Part shown: one piece after another, positions 34,758-44,600 of the stretch | Position numbering within the stretch: the stretch's first letter is position 1 | Layout: every line of letters begins with the position of its first letter | NCBI GenBank assembly: GCA_035649635.1 | Contig: DASRJE010000205.1 | Coordinates: 1-64,000, forward strand | Length of the DNA: 64,000 bases | Direction: 5' to 3' | Origin: Gp6-AA40 sp035649635 | GTDB lineage: Bacteria; Acidobacteriota; Vicinamibacteria; Vicinamibacterales; UBA2999 | Translations under genes and position numbers: made by a program | The notes under the pieces: model-generated | What the model was told of the DNA's origin: nothing | Database searches by the model: none | What the model saw: only the letters and a program-made list of their open reading frames with translations

Positions 34758-35414
34758 GTGTTGTCACTGACGCGCGAGGAGCGTCGCGTGATCGCGCGCC
34801 TGCGAACACCCAGCGCGGTTCAGGCCTGGTTGAACGGCCTGCCTTACAACACAGAGGTCGGCGGCGAGACGCTGCGCAGCTTTCGCGGAGTGGTGCGCAC
34901 CGGCACTGCTCATTGTCTCGAGGCGGCTCTGTCGGCAGCGGCGGTGCTCGAACAGCACGGGTATCCGCCGCTCGTGCTCAGCTTCGAGTCGATCGATCTG
35001 CTCGACCACGTCATCTTTGTCTATCGAACGAGCCGCGGCTGGGGATCGGTGGCGCGCTCCCGCGATCCGGGTCTCCACGGTCGACGGCCGCTCTTTGCGA
35101 CACCGCGGACACTCGCGCTGAGCTACTTCGAGTCGTACATCGACTTTACCGGCCGCATCAAGGCCTACGCCGTGGTCGACCTCCGGGTGATGGGCACCTA
35201 CGATTGGCGACTCTCGACGCGCAATGTGTGGAAGGTGGAGCAGATGCTCATCGACTGGCCGCACCGGCGCATCGCTTCGTCCGATCGAAAGGCTGACGCG
35301 ATGCGGCGCCGTTATCGCGCATTTCGCGAGGCGCACGGCTACAAACCGTGGAAGTACTACAAGGGGCGGGAGCGCTGGACGCCGCTGCCGGACGAGTTCG
35401 CCCACCGGGGTTAG
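34758..35414 (+). CDS. Conserved protein, possible transglutaminase-like fold
   Basis: A 218-residue protein from GTG 34758. A segment TGTAHCLEAALSAAAVLEQHG followed by LDHVIFVYRTSRGWGSVARSRDPG and FATPRTLALSYFESYIDFTG looks like a Cys-His-Asp arrangement of the transglutaminase/NlpC-like type: Cys in AHCLEAA, His in LLDHVIF, Asp in SRDPG. This is inference from pattern alone. It has no signal peptide. It may share a transcript with the copper chaperone upstream and the ADOP gene downstream (11 bases). Confidence 0.55.
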   Translation: MLSLTREERRVIARLRTPSAVQAWLNGLPYNTEVGGETLRSFRGVVRTGTAHCLEAALSAAAVLEQHGYPPLVLSFESIDLLDHVIFVYRTSRGWGSVARSRDPGLHGRRPLFATPRTLALSYFESYIDFTGRIKAYAVVDLRVMGTYDWRLSTRNVWKVEQMLIDWPHRRIASSDRKADAMRRRYRAFREAHGYKPWKYYKGRERWTPLPDEFAHRG

Positions 35415-35425
35415 ACTAGCTGTCG

Positions 35426-37786
35426 ATGCGGCTCGATCTTCTGCATCTGATACGAAGCCTGCGCCGATCGCCCGTGAGTGCCGGCGCCGCGATCGTGACA
35501 CTGTCGCTGACGTTGGGCACGGGTGCCGCGATCGTCGCAGTGGTGGACGCCGTACTCCTGACGCCGCCGCCCTTCACGAATCCCGATTCGCTCGTGACGC
35601 TCGGCGAGGCTCCGATCGATGAGCCGGCGGCAGTTCGACGAGCGGTGGCTTTTGCCACTTTCGAGGCCTGGCGCGAACGCGCGGGATCGTTGGCCGCGCT
35701 TGAAGCCTTCGACGGGACGAACCTGACGCTGACCGGGCTCGGAGCCGCGGAGCGTCTGAGCGCGAACGACGTCACACCCGGACTCCTGACCCTCCTGGGC
35801 GTCACCCCTGCACTGGGCCGCCAGTTCGATCCCACTGACGTCGGCACGCCGGTCGTTCTCATAAGCGATATGTTCTGGCGCACGAAGCTCGCCGCCGACC
35901 CGGCAGTCATCGGCCGCGAGATTATTCTGGGAGGACGGGCTCACTCAATCGTCGGTGTCCTGCCTGCGAAGTTTTCGTTTGGATTGAATCGGTCCGACAT
36001 CTGGCGACCGCTTCCCTTTCCACCAGCCCAGGCGGCGAGCGCAGGTTACCGTGTGCTCGGCATCGGTCGTCTCGCTCCTCAGACCTCCGCCACAGATTTG
36101 GCGAGTGCCTTGAACGATGTCAGTCGCACCTCTTCACCGCCGGCGCGCGTGGTCGCGACCGGGATTGCCACGGCGATCGCGGGGGATGCGACGACAACGT
36201 TGCGCGTGCTGGCAGGTGCCGCGGCTATCGCGACACTCATCGCGTTCTTCAACCTGGCGGGCCTGCTGATCGTGCGGTCGATCGATCGACGACGAGAGCT
36301 GGCGGTGAGGAGCGCTCTGGGGGCGCGCCAATCTGCGATCGCAGGGCAGCTGTTGATGGAAACCGTCGCCATCGTCACGCTCGGAACTCTCGGCGGAGTG
36401 CTGCTCGCGGTATGGATGACCCCGGTCGCGGGGCAACTGGTGTTCGCGCGATTTGGAGGCGCTGCCAATCGCGACATCGCGGTGAGCTGGCAACTCATTT
36501 CCGCCGTGGCCAGCGCTGCGTTCGCCTGTGCCTGCATTTCTGGACTCATGCCGGCAGTTGCGGCGGCCCGGCGCAGCGCCGCCGACGTCCTGCGGCGCGG
36601 TGCCACTCAGTCGCCAGGCGAGCTCACGTTGCGTCGGCTCTTCGTCATTGGCGAGGTCGCGCTCGCGTTTGTCCTGCTTGTATCGATGGCGCTGCTCGGG
36701 CGCACTCTGTTGAACGTGCTTGCCGTCTCCCCGGGGTTCGATGCCCGAGGCGTGCTGACCTTTCAGCTGTCGCTGCCATCTGCCAGCTACAGCACCCCCG
36801 AACGCGTGACCGCGTTCTACTCGACGCTTCACAACACGTTGGAAGAGCGTTTCGGACCGCGGGCGGTCGCGATCGCCGACGAGATTCCTTTGACCGGAGA
36901 TCGCGGTCGGCGTCTCGTGAGCGTCCGCCCGGCCGACGCGGGACAGGAAGCCGTCGTGCGAACTGTGAGTCGGGACTACTTCGACGTCATGCGAATTCCC
37001 GTCATGGCCGGCCGATCGTTCGAGCGGCAGGATAGTGCCGAGGCCCCGGCGCGCGTCGTGATCAGCCGATCGCTCGCCGAACGGCTCTTCACAACCGAGT
37101 CGCCCGTGCGTCAGCGAATCCGGCTGGGCCCAGACGCGCAGATCGTGGAAGTCATCGGTGTCGTCGGCGACGTCAAGCATCGCACTCTTGACGAAGCGTT
37201 CCTCCCAACCGTGTACCGATCCGGCCTGCAGGACCCTTCCCCCTCCAGCATCCTCGTCGTTCGCAGCGCACGCGCGGACGTCGATGTGATCGCCATGGTC
37301 CGTGACACCGTTGCGCAACTCGACGGCAATCTTCCTGTCTACAGGATGCGAGCGATGGGTGAAGTCGTCGCCGCATCGCCCGGGTTCCCGGAACGGCGAC
37401 TGCTGACGGCGGCCTTCAGCGGATTCGCACTGCTCGCGGTGCTGCTCAGCGCCATCGGACTCTTCGGCATCGCCGCGCACGACGTTGCCAGCCGGCGCGC
37501 CGAGCTCGCGCTCCGGCTGGCAGTGGGAGCCGATCCCATGAAACTTCTGCGCGCTTCGCTGGCACGCGGAGTCCTCATGGTTGCAACCGGTCTGATGCTG
37601 GGAGGGATCCTGTCGATCTGGGCGGTACGTGCATTGAGTGGCGTCTTGATTGCGGCCGCCGGACTCGACGTTCTAAGCATCGGCGTCGCTGCAGCAGTTC
37701 TGGCCACATCGGGCATCGCCGCCGTCATCCCCGCAGCGGTGCGCGCGGCGCGCACCGACCCGCTCATCGCATTTAGCGGTGACTGA
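35426..37786 (+). CDS. ADOP-like ABC transporter permease
   Basis: The 786-residue protein has the duplicated MacB/FtsX layout of ADOP permeases: helix near the N terminus (AGAAIVTLSLTLGTGAAIVA), periplasmic MacB-type domain (VTLGEAPIDEPAAVRRA, NDVTPGLLTLLGVTPALGRQ), FtsX unit (LAVRSALGARQSAIAGQLLM), a second periplasmic domain, and a final FtsX unit (LLSAIGLFGIAAHDVASRRA). It lacks the long N-terminal acidobacterial segment seen in the copy at 25943 and has no PadR gene or ATPase beside it. Substrate unknown. Confidence 0.88.
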   Translation: MRLDLLHLIRSLRRSPVSAGAAIVTLSLTLGTGAAIVAVVDAVLLTPPPFTNPDSLVTLGEAPIDEPAAVRRAVAFATFEAWRERAGSLAALEAFDGTNLTLTGLGAAERLSANDVTPGLLTLLGVTPALGRQFDPTDVGTPVVLISDMFWRTKLAADPAVIGREIILGGRAHSIVGVLPAKFSFGLNRSDIWRPLPFPPAQAASAGYRVLGIGRLAPQTSATDLASALNDVSRTSSPPARVVATGIATAIAGDATTTLRVLAGAAAIATLIAFFNLAGLLIVRSIDRRRELAVRSALGARQSAIAGQLLMETVAIVTLGTLGGVLLAVWMTPVAGQLVFARFGGAANRDIAVSWQLISAVASAAFACACISGLMPAVAAARRSAADVLRRGATQSPGELTLRRLFVIGEVALAFVLLVSMALLGRTLLNVLAVSPGFDARGVLTFQLSLPSASYSTPERVTAFYSTLHNTLEERFGPRAVAIADEIPLTGDRGRRLVSVRPADAGQEAVVRTVSRDYFDVMRIPVMAGRSFERQDSAEAPARVVISRSLAERLFTTESPVRQRIRLGPDAQIVEVIGVVGDVKHRTLDEAFLPTVYRSGLQDPSPSSILVVRSARADVDVIAMVRDTVAQLDGNLPVYRMRAMGEVVAASPGFPERRLLTAAFSGFALLAVLLSAIGLFGIAAHDVASRRAELALRLAVGADPMKLLRASLARGVLMVATGLMLGGILSIWAVRALSGVLIAAAGLDVLSIGVAAAVLATSGIAAVIPAAVRAARTDPLIAFSGD

Positions 37787-37799
37787 AATCCGATTGACG

Positions 37800-38102
37800 T
37801 CAGTCGAGATCGAAATCCCGCATCGGCCGCGTCACCGGCTCGTGGCGCGCTTTTTTCAACGCTTCCTCGAATCTCCGCGTCAGGGCATCGTCGCGGCCCT
37901 TTTCCGCTTCGACTGATTGCTCGAAGAGCGACTCGCGTCGAGCCGCCTCCGCCTCCAGGATGCGCGCGGCATCGTTCAGCTCAGGCTTGTCGCCACGTTC
38001 GGGTACGCGGTGACTGACCACGCGACGAAGGTTCGTGTCGATCACGAGGACCGCGTCGCAGCAGGGACATGCAACTTCGATCTCGCTTTTGAGCTTCGCC
38101 AT
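37800..38102 (-). CDS. Small zinc-ribbon-like conserved protein
   Basis: A 100-residue protein with a Cys cluster near the start (Cys12, Cys14, Cys15 in VACPCCDAVLVIDTN) and a charged, helical coiled-coil-like rest (LNDAARILEAEAARRESLFE, EKGRDDALTRRFEEALKKAR). It may bind a metal. The gene is convergent with the ADOP permease and ends 13 bases after it. No function is known to me. Confidence 0.65.
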   Translation of the reverse strand: MAKLKSEIEVACPCCDAVLVIDTNLRRVVSHRVPERGDKPELNDAARILEAEAARRESLFEQSVEAEKGRDDALTRRFEEALKKARHEPVTRPMRDFDLD

Positions 38103-38103
38103 G

Positions 38104-38184
38104 AACTGATCTTACGCAATGCGGAATGCAGATTTCAAAGCTCAGATTCCCTCCTGAATTCGGCATTCTGAATTCTGAATTACA
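38104..38184. repeat. TGAATTC microrepeat region
   Basis: A 94-base divergent gap holds GCAATGCGGAATGCAG and CTGAATTCGGCATTCTGAATTCTGAATT words with partial palindromes. It is the same kind of locus-specific word repeat as seen at 176-283 and 56864-56946. Confidence 0.6.
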
Positions 38185-38196
38185 TTGCTCTTAGCA

Positions 38197-38928
38197 ATGA
38201 GCGACTCACACACGCGGACGATCCGCGTCGCCACCTACAATATCCATCGCTGCCGCGGCCTGGACGGACGCACGCTGCCGGCTCGGATCGCGGATGTAAT
38301 CCGGGCCATCGACCCCGATCTCATCGCCCTCCAGGAGGTCATCGGCGCCGGCCCGCACTCGCCTGGCCATGCCGAAGAACTCGGGGCGCTGCTGGGGATG
38401 GGCTGGGTGATGGCGCCGACGCGCCATCTTCGCGGCAGTCTCTTCGGCAACGTCGTTCTCAGCCGCCACCCGATCATTCATCACACGCACTACGATTTGT
38501 CCTGGAAAACGTGTGAACCGCGCGGTTGCCAGCGTGTCGACGTGGCCTTCGGCGACGACCGGTTGCGTCTCTACAACGTGCATCTCGGGACCGCATTCCT
38601 CGAGCGCCGGTATCAGGCCGGGCGACTCCAGGGAATCGTGCACGATCGTCGCGTCGGCACTCCGAAAATCGTCCTCGGCGACTTCAACGAGTGGATGAAG
38701 GGGCTGGCCACCTCGACGCTCAACAAGCACCTGCAAAGCATCGATCTTCGAGCGCACCTCCGCCGGCGCCGGACGTATCCCGGCGTGTTCCCGGTGCTGC
38801 ATCTCGATCACATTTACTACGAGGGACAGGTGGAGGTGGCGAAGGTCGAACTGCCGCGCACGCGGCTTTCGTTGATGGCGTCGGACCATCTCCCGCTCGT
38901 GGCGGAGCTCAAGGTTCAGTTCCCGTAG
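38197..38928 (+). CDS. Endonuclease/exonuclease/phosphatase-family protein
   Basis: The 243-residue protein has the EEP active-site pattern: VATYNIHRCRGLDG, LIALQEVIGAG, LYNVHLGT, VLGDFNEWMKG, LDHIYYEGQ and the terminal SDHLPLVAEL. These supply the Asn, Glu, Asp and His catalytic residues. Without a signal peptide it should be cytoplasmic. It could be a nuclease or a phospholipid or inositol phosphatase; substrate is not predictable. ATG 38197 is preferred over an in-frame non-ATG start 12 bases upstream. Confidence 0.9.
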   Translation: MSDSHTRTIRVATYNIHRCRGLDGRTLPARIADVIRAIDPDLIALQEVIGAGPHSPGHAEELGALLGMGWVMAPTRHLRGSLFGNVVLSRHPIIHHTHYDLSWKTCEPRGCQRVDVAFGDDRLRLYNVHLGTAFLERRYQAGRLQGIVHDRRVGTPKIVLGDFNEWMKGLATSTLNKHLQSIDLRAHLRRRRTYPGVFPVLHLDHIYYEGQVEVAKVELPRTRLSLMASDHLPLVAELKVQFP

Positions 38929-38933
38929 GTCCG

Positions 38934-39158
38934 TTAACCTTCCTCTTCGAACTCTTCTTCTTCGATCGGAAGGAACCGAGTCGGTGGGCGCAGCGCTTCG
39001 CGAAAGTCGTAGACCGGCAGGTGCTTCACGTGCAACGCGATCACGCAACCCGGTGCTTTTTCGTCGACGACGACGGTCACGGGGCTCCCCTCGACGCCCT
39101 CGCGAAACGCGAGACGGCAACCGCAGGCGAGTCGGGCGTGCGTGAAGCCTTTCAACAT
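38934..39158 (-). CDS. Small conserved protein with Cys pair and acidic tail
   Basis: The 74-residue protein has Cys12 and Cys14 in ACGCRLAFREG, beta-strand-like segments (SPVTVVVDEKAPGCVIALHV) and an acidic end rich in Glu. It is convergent with the EEP gene, ending six bases after it. No known family could be named; it is included because it is compact, has a plausible start and a coding-like composition. Confidence 0.5.
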   Translation of the reverse strand: MLKGFTHARLACGCRLAFREGVEGSPVTVVVDEKAPGCVIALHVKHLPVYDFREALRPPTRFLPIEEEEFEEEG

Positions 39159-39243
39159 GTTCGGATCATACTACAGCAGGGTCTCGCCGGAGCCAGCCGG
39201 TCTTTCCAGGCCTGAGCGCAGTCGAAGGCAGACCCGCCGCGCG

Positions 39244-39894
39244 CTACAGCAATGTCTTGATCTCCCGCTCGATTTGCTCTTTCGTCGCAATCCCCGAGTG
39301 TTTCTTCGCGATGACGCCGTCGCGCCCGATGATCACCGACACTGGAATCCCGAAGAGCGGACCGAACGCTTCCTGCACATCCTCGCGCCCATTGCCCACC
39401 AGCACCGGGTAATTCATCTTGAACTCGGCTGCGTACGGCAACAGCTTCTCCGCGGTGTCATCCACTGAAAGTCCCAGCACCACGAGATCGTCCTTGTACT
39501 GCTCCTGAAGCTCGACTAGCGACGGAATCTCCGCGCGACATGGACCGCACCACGTTGCCCAGAAGTTCAACAGAATGACCTTGCCTTTGAATGACGCCAG
39601 GTGCACATCGACACCATGCATGTCTTTCAGTGTGAAATCGAGCTGCGCCGGTTTGCCAGCCGCCTGGTCGTCTTCGGGCTCACCGGGGAAGTCGCCCGCG
39701 CCAGGTGCCGTCTCATCATGCGGCTCGATCCCGGGCGCGACCCAGATGAGTCCCAGCGCGAGCGCAACGGCGCCCATCGCCAACCATACGGCCTTGCGCG
39801 ACCGCGGAGCCTCAGGCTCCGGGATAGCCCCTGGTGCGGGCTCTGGCTGCGCCGGGGCCTGACCGGGTTCGACTGGATTTATATCGTCCTGCAT
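39244..39894 (-). CDS. TlpA-like membrane-anchored thioredoxin
   Basis: The 216-residue protein has a Pro-rich cytoplasmic N terminus (about 1-32), one membrane helix (KAVWLAMGAVALALGLIWVA), a periplasmic linker and an AhpC/TSA-thioredoxin fold. The redox motif is WCGPC (Cys116, Cys119) within LNFWATWCGPCRAEIPSLV; the cis-Pro loop is GIPVSVIIGRDG. TlpA/ResA proteins keep cytochrome c or oxidase cysteines reduced, a sensible job given several c-type cytochromes in this window. Confidence 0.92.
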   Translation of the reverse strand: MQDDINPVEPGQAPAQPEPAPGAIPEPEAPRSRKAVWLAMGAVALALGLIWVAPGIEPHDETAPGAGDFPGEPEDDQAAGKPAQLDFTLKDMHGVDVHLASFKGKVILLNFWATWCGPCRAEIPSLVELQEQYKDDLVVLGLSVDDTAEKLLPYAAEFKMNYPVLVGNGREDVQEAFGPLFGIPVSVIIGRDGVIAKKHSGIATKEQIEREIKTLL

Positions 39895-39918
39895 GTTGAT
39901 CTCGGCTCCGAGTCACGG

Positions 39919-39964
39919 TCCGCCTGGAGGCGGATACCAGATCACGGTCCGGCTCAAGCCGGAC
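39919..39964. repeat. Two short palindromes upstream of tlpA-like gene
   Basis: TCCGCCTGGAGGCGGA (39919-39934) and GTCCGGCTCAAGCCGGAC (39947-39964) follow each other, both preceded by CACGG. The second is nearly identical to the palindrome at 23926-23945. Confidence 0.7.
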
Positions 39965-39976
39965 ACTACTACATTA

Positions 39977-40753
39977 CTACCGCGCTTCCCGCATGACGTA
40001 TCGGGACGCGCCCGTCATCCCTCCAGCGTCAGCTGGTGTCACGAGAACGAAGGTCGTTCCGTCTCGAGACCAGATTTGCGATCGATGGCCCAGCGTGACG
40101 AGGTCGTCCGGCTTTCGCTCGGTCCCAGGGAGAACAAAGAGCGAGACGTCCTGGCCGTGCACGCGGTACATCACATGGGGCACGAGTCCATCGCCGTACA
40201 AACATCGACGTGCGCCGACAAGCTGTATGTCATCCTCGGCGGAGGAGGCGGGAACGTGGACGTTCCACCCGTATTGTTCCGACAGCATGTGCTCGATGTT
40301 GCGCGCATCGGCGGATGCGGCGCCGGCGGGACCAAACAACTTGAAGCACTTCGAATGATCGGCGGTCAGTTGCGCGGCGAGCAGCGCGTCCGAACGACGC
40401 GTCGCGAGTGAGAAAAAGGCCGAGGCGGTAAAGATCATGACTACCGCCGCCAGCAAAACGGGAACGAACTGGACACGCCACCACGGTCTCAGGTCGATCG
40501 CACCGGCGCGCGAGTCATGTCGGGCACCTACGAGCGACTCGCATCGGCCCTGAAGTCCCGGAGGCAACGGCTCGGCCATGAGCCGCGACGCTCCATGCCG
40601 TAACACATGCCGGCCACTGCGTTCCTCGTCCGCCAAACGCCGGCACGGGGGACAGGCGGCCAGATGTTGCTCGATCGCGCGACGCTCCTCGGGTTGGAGC
40701 AGGTCGTCGGTGAATGCTGCCAGCGAGTCGATGATCCGTCGACACTCGCTCAT
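39977..40753 (-). CDS. Anti-sigma factor with zinc-finger HC2 domain
   Basis: The 258-residue protein has an N-terminal anti-sigma zinc motif (His30, Cys34, Cys37 in EQHLAACPPCRRL), one membrane helix (VQFVPVLLAAVVMIFTASAF) and a periplasmic C-terminal domain (about 115-258). Its start overlaps the stop of the ECF sigma gene by four bases. It should hold the sigma factor inactive until a signal outside the membrane is sensed. Confidence 0.9.
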   Translation of the reverse strand: MSECRRIIDSLAAFTDDLLQPEERRAIEQHLAACPPCRRLADEERSGRHVLRHGASRLMAEPLPPGLQGRCESLVGARHDSRAGAIDLRPWWRVQFVPVLLAAVVMIFTASAFFSLATRRSDALLAAQLTADHSKCFKLFGPAGAASADARNIEHMLSEQYGWNVHVPASSAEDDIQLVGARRCLYGDGLVPHVMYRVHGQDVSLFVLPGTERKPDDLVTLGHRSQIWSRDGTTFVLVTPADAGGMTGASRYVMREAR

Positions 40754-41307
40754 GCGGTTGCTCTCGTCCTTCGCAACTGCTCGAGCAACATGCGTCGCCC
40801 TCGAGAAATGCGAGACATCACGGTCCCAATCGGCACATCGAGCGTCTTGGCGATTTCCGCATACGAGAACTCCTCGACATCGCGCAACCAGACGGCCTGA
40901 CGAAAAATATCCGGCAACTCATCGAGCGCCGCGCGCAGGTCGGCGTCGAGTGTATTCCGCAGCAGCAACTGTTCCGGAGTCTCACCCCGCTGAGAATCGT
41001 CTGCTGCCGCTTCGGCTTCTTCGAGGCGCGAGCTGTCGACCTCGACGGTGGCCGCCTCTCGTCCCGTGTCGCGAAGCCGATTCCGCCACGTGTTGTGCAG
41101 GATCGTCGACAACCAGGCCCTGAGGTTCGTGCCGCGCTCGAATCGATCCGAGAAGCGCAGCGCCTTGACGAGCGTGTCCTGCACCAGGTCCTCGGCATCG
41201 GCCCGGTTCCGGGTCAGCCTCAGCGCCGTCGCATAAAGCGGCTCGAGGTAACGCAGAATCTCCGTGCCGAACGCGTCAGCGTCTGCAGGCTGGCGACGTC
41301 GGAACAT
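40750..41307 (-). CDS. ECF-type RNA polymerase sigma factor
   Basis: From ATG 41307 (MFRRRQPADADAFG) it has 185 residues; an open frame upstream to 41418 does not look coding. Region 2 is seen in LYATALRLTRNRADAEDLVQ, DTLVKALRFSDRFERGTNLR and AWLSTILHNTWRNRLRD, region 4 in LRAALDELPDIFRQAVWLRD and VEEFSYAEIAKTLDVPIGTV. It is coupled to the anti-sigma gene by ATGA-type overlap. The metalloprotease-barrel gene is divergent, about 316 bases away, and could be a target. Confidence 0.92.
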   Translation of the reverse strand: MFRRRQPADADAFGTEILRYLEPLYATALRLTRNRADAEDLVQDTLVKALRFSDRFERGTNLRAWLSTILHNTWRNRLRDTGREAATVEVDSSRLEEAEAAADDSQRGETPEQLLLRNTLDADLRAALDELPDIFRQAVWLRDVEEFSYAEIAKTLDVPIGTVMSRISRGRRMLLEQLRRTRATA

Positions 41308-41623
41308 CGGCGATACCGAGACCCACTGGATCAAACCCGGGGCGCTTCTGGAAAATTCCTGCGATGCGAGCCCGCGGCCTGACGAAGTATACCGTCCGAG
41401 GACGGCGACACAGGACACCGACGTCCAAGACGACAGGCAAGGACACGTTTCTCATTCGTTTTTTCGAGAAACCCTAGGCACATCCTTTGCTCGGCCGTTC
41501 GTATTTCATCGGTTTGCGACCTCTAGCAGGTCGGCGGTAAGATCGCGACTCGACTCGCCGCGCAACCCGGTTAAGAAAGCGTGCCGAACGGGCAGGGCGG
41601 GATCCCTGCAAGGAGAACTGACC
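41308..41623. other. Divergent promoter region of sigma factor and metalloprotease genes
   Basis: No gene is supported. It contains an inverted repeat GTTTCTC / GAGAAAC (41447-41472) and, at its right end, AAGGAG nine bases before ATG 41624. Promoters for both flanking genes should lie here; none could be assigned with confidence. Confidence 0.5.
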
Positions 41624-44600
41624 ATGAGCACCCGCACCCCGTGCGGTCTTCTGCTCCGGGTGATGACGTTGCTGGCCTTCGCGGTGCCGGTCGCGGCCCA
41701 GACCCCATATATTCCCTACTTCGGGAAGAACCAGATCCGCTACGACAAGTTCGAGTGGTACCGATACGAGACGGACCACTTCATCATGTACTACTACCCG
41801 GAAATCGAGCCTCATCTCGAGCGCATGGCTGGCTATGCTGAGAGCGCGTATCAGCAGGTCAGTTCCGAGCTCAAACACGACCTCGCGCACAAAGTCCCGC
41901 TCATCCTGTTTCAAACGAGCAGCGAATTTCAGCAGCAGAACGTGATTCCCGGCGCGGCACAGGAAGGCGTCGGTGCGTTCGCCGAGCCGATCCGTCAGCG
42001 CATCGTGATGCCGATGGACGAACCGCCCGATCTGCTCTATCGGCTCATCCTTCACGAGCTCACTCATCAGTTCGACTACGACATCATCCCGGCGACTCTC
42101 GTTCGCCGCAGCACACCTCTCTGGGTGCATGAAGGGCTGGCCGACTACATGACGGGCGCGTGGCGTCCGCTCGACCTGATGTCCGTCCGCGACGCGGCGG
42201 TTGCCGACATCATCCCGAAAATGAGCAAGCTCGAGGGATACAGCGACGTTGGCGGCGCGCGAATGATCTACAACCTCGGGCACGCCATCTTCGAATTCAT
42301 CGAATCGAAGTGGGGCAAGGAAGGGCTGCGTCAGTACCTCTTCTCATTGCGCAAGTCGGTGATTGGCGGCGGCGAAGACGCCTACGAAGAGGCCTTCAAG
42401 ATCACGGCCGAGGAATTCGACACGGAGTTCGAGAAGTACCTCAAGGACCGCTTCAAGCCGTTCCGGGACAAGGAGCGTCCCGCCGATTACGGTCGAAACC
42501 TCCTGCCCAACAAGGAGAAGACACCCTACCGCGGCGGTTACACGGTGGAGCCGTCTCCGTCGGGCGACTTGCTGGCAGTGTTCTCCGGCAACGCCCGCGA
42601 TCGCGAGGGCGACATCCTCCTCGTCTCGGCGCACGATGGCAGCGTCGTCAAGAACCTGACGAAGGGATTCGATCAGGATCTCGGCTTCGAGTTCATCGTG
42701 ACACCGGGTGGCCGCTGGGTCACGGTCCCGTGGTTCTCGTGGTCCGCCACAGGAGATCGTCTGGCCTACTTCGCGCGCGCGGAGAAGTGGCGCTCGCTCA
42801 TCCTTCAGAACGTCCTCAACCGCAATATCGAGCGCCGCATCGCGATGCGCTCGGTTGACGATCCCGAGTCGCCCGACTTCTCGCCTGACGGACGGAAAGT
42901 GGCCTTCGCGGCGCTGCAAAACGGCGTCGGTGACATCTTCGTGATCGATCTGCAGAGCGAGCAGATCACCAACATCACAAAGGACGCGTTCGCCGATTCA
43001 GCTCCGACATGGTCTCCGGATGGTCAGTCGATCATCTACAACGCCCGCGTCAGCGGCAACGAGAAGCTGTTCAGGGTCGACGTGGCGACGGGTCAGAAGA
43101 CGCAACTGACATTCGGAACACACGACGATGCGGCGGCGCAATTCCTGGATGCGGACACGCTCGTCTTCCCATCAACGGCCACCGATCCGGCGCAGCCGAT
43201 CGACCCGGACGTGTCGCGCAACGGCCAGATCTACAACGTCTGGACACTCAATCTGAAAAACGGCGAACTGCGGCAGTACACCGACGCCGTCAGCGGCAAC
43301 CTGTATACAGCGGTGCTCAGGGACGGAAACGCGCCACCACGCATCGGTGTCGTCACGTACTACAAGGGCGATTACGAGCTGCATGCGCTTGACCGGCGCG
43401 ATCCGATCGTCACCGCTGCATCATCCGACTTTGGCGCGCCTGGGCCGATCATCGACTTCCAGGCACCACTGTCCCACACGCTGGTGGCAGACAAGAAAGC
43501 GAAGAAGGGCCGATTCGAAAAGATGTTCATGGACGGCCGTCCGCCCGTGAACGTGGGTGTCACGAGCAGCGGCGATGTGTTCGGCGGAACGGCAGTGACG
43601 TTCAGCGACGTGCTGGGCGATCAGCAGTTCAGCCTGTTTGCGGCGTCGATCTCGCAGTACCGCACGCTGTCGCTGTCCTATCTCAACCTCGCGCACCGCT
43701 TCAATTACGCCCTCCAGGGTTACTCGCAGACGCAGTTCTTCTACGGAAACCTCGAGGGCGTGTTCTACGACCCGGCGTTCTCGGGCATCATCGACCGCGA
43801 CCTGTCGATCGCGACTCGAACGATTCGCGGCGCGACGGCGTTCGGCATCTGGCCGCTCAACCGGTACCGCCGCCTGGAGCTCACCGGCAGCTTCCAGCAG
43901 TACACCGAGAACTTCAACGATCCCGCCCTTCAGGCGTATTCCGAGCAGTACCAGATCGACAATTACGGGGCGCCGCTCTTCCGCTCGGGCACGTTCATTC
44001 CCTTCGGCGTCAACTTCGTCCAGGAAACGACCATCTTCCGTGAGTTCGGACCTCTCTCAGGAAGCACCGTGCGAGCCGGATACGAGGTCGCTCCGAAGAT
44101 TGGCGACTCGCTCTCGCGTCAGACCACGGACATCGATGCCCGTTACTACGTGCGTCTCGGCGCCTCGGGGCTACTGGCGCTGCGCGCCCGCGGGTTCAAG
44201 AGCTGGGGCGATGCGCCTGACTTCATGTACTTCGGCGGCAACTCCGAGATGCGCGGGTATGAGTACCTTCAGTTCGTGGGCGACAGCACGGCGTTCTTCA
44301 ACGCGGAGCTGCGCTTCCCACTTATCGAAGCCATGCTGACGCCGATCGGCGTGCTCGGCGGGATCCGCGGGGTGTTCTTTGCCAACATGGGCGGAGGAAA
44401 GTTCGAGGGACAGGATGCGGCGCCGCCGAGGAATTCCGGCGGCGGCTGGAAGTGGTGGAGCAGCGGCACCGATGTCTACACGCCGATCAACGGTTTCGTG
44501 TCGACAGGCCTCGGACAGCAGGCGCCGGTGTACGGCACACCGGTTGTCGTCGATGGGTTCCGGCTCGTCGACGCTCGCGCCTCGTACGGCGTCGGGCTGG

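Noticed and set aside
36134..37480. 448-residue minus-strand frame opposite the second ADOP gene
   Set aside because: No family pattern; antisense to a clear permease.
41264..41623. 120-residue extension upstream of the metalloprotease signal peptide
   Set aside because: Overlaps the sigma factor gene antisense; signal peptide and AAGGAG favour ATG 41624.
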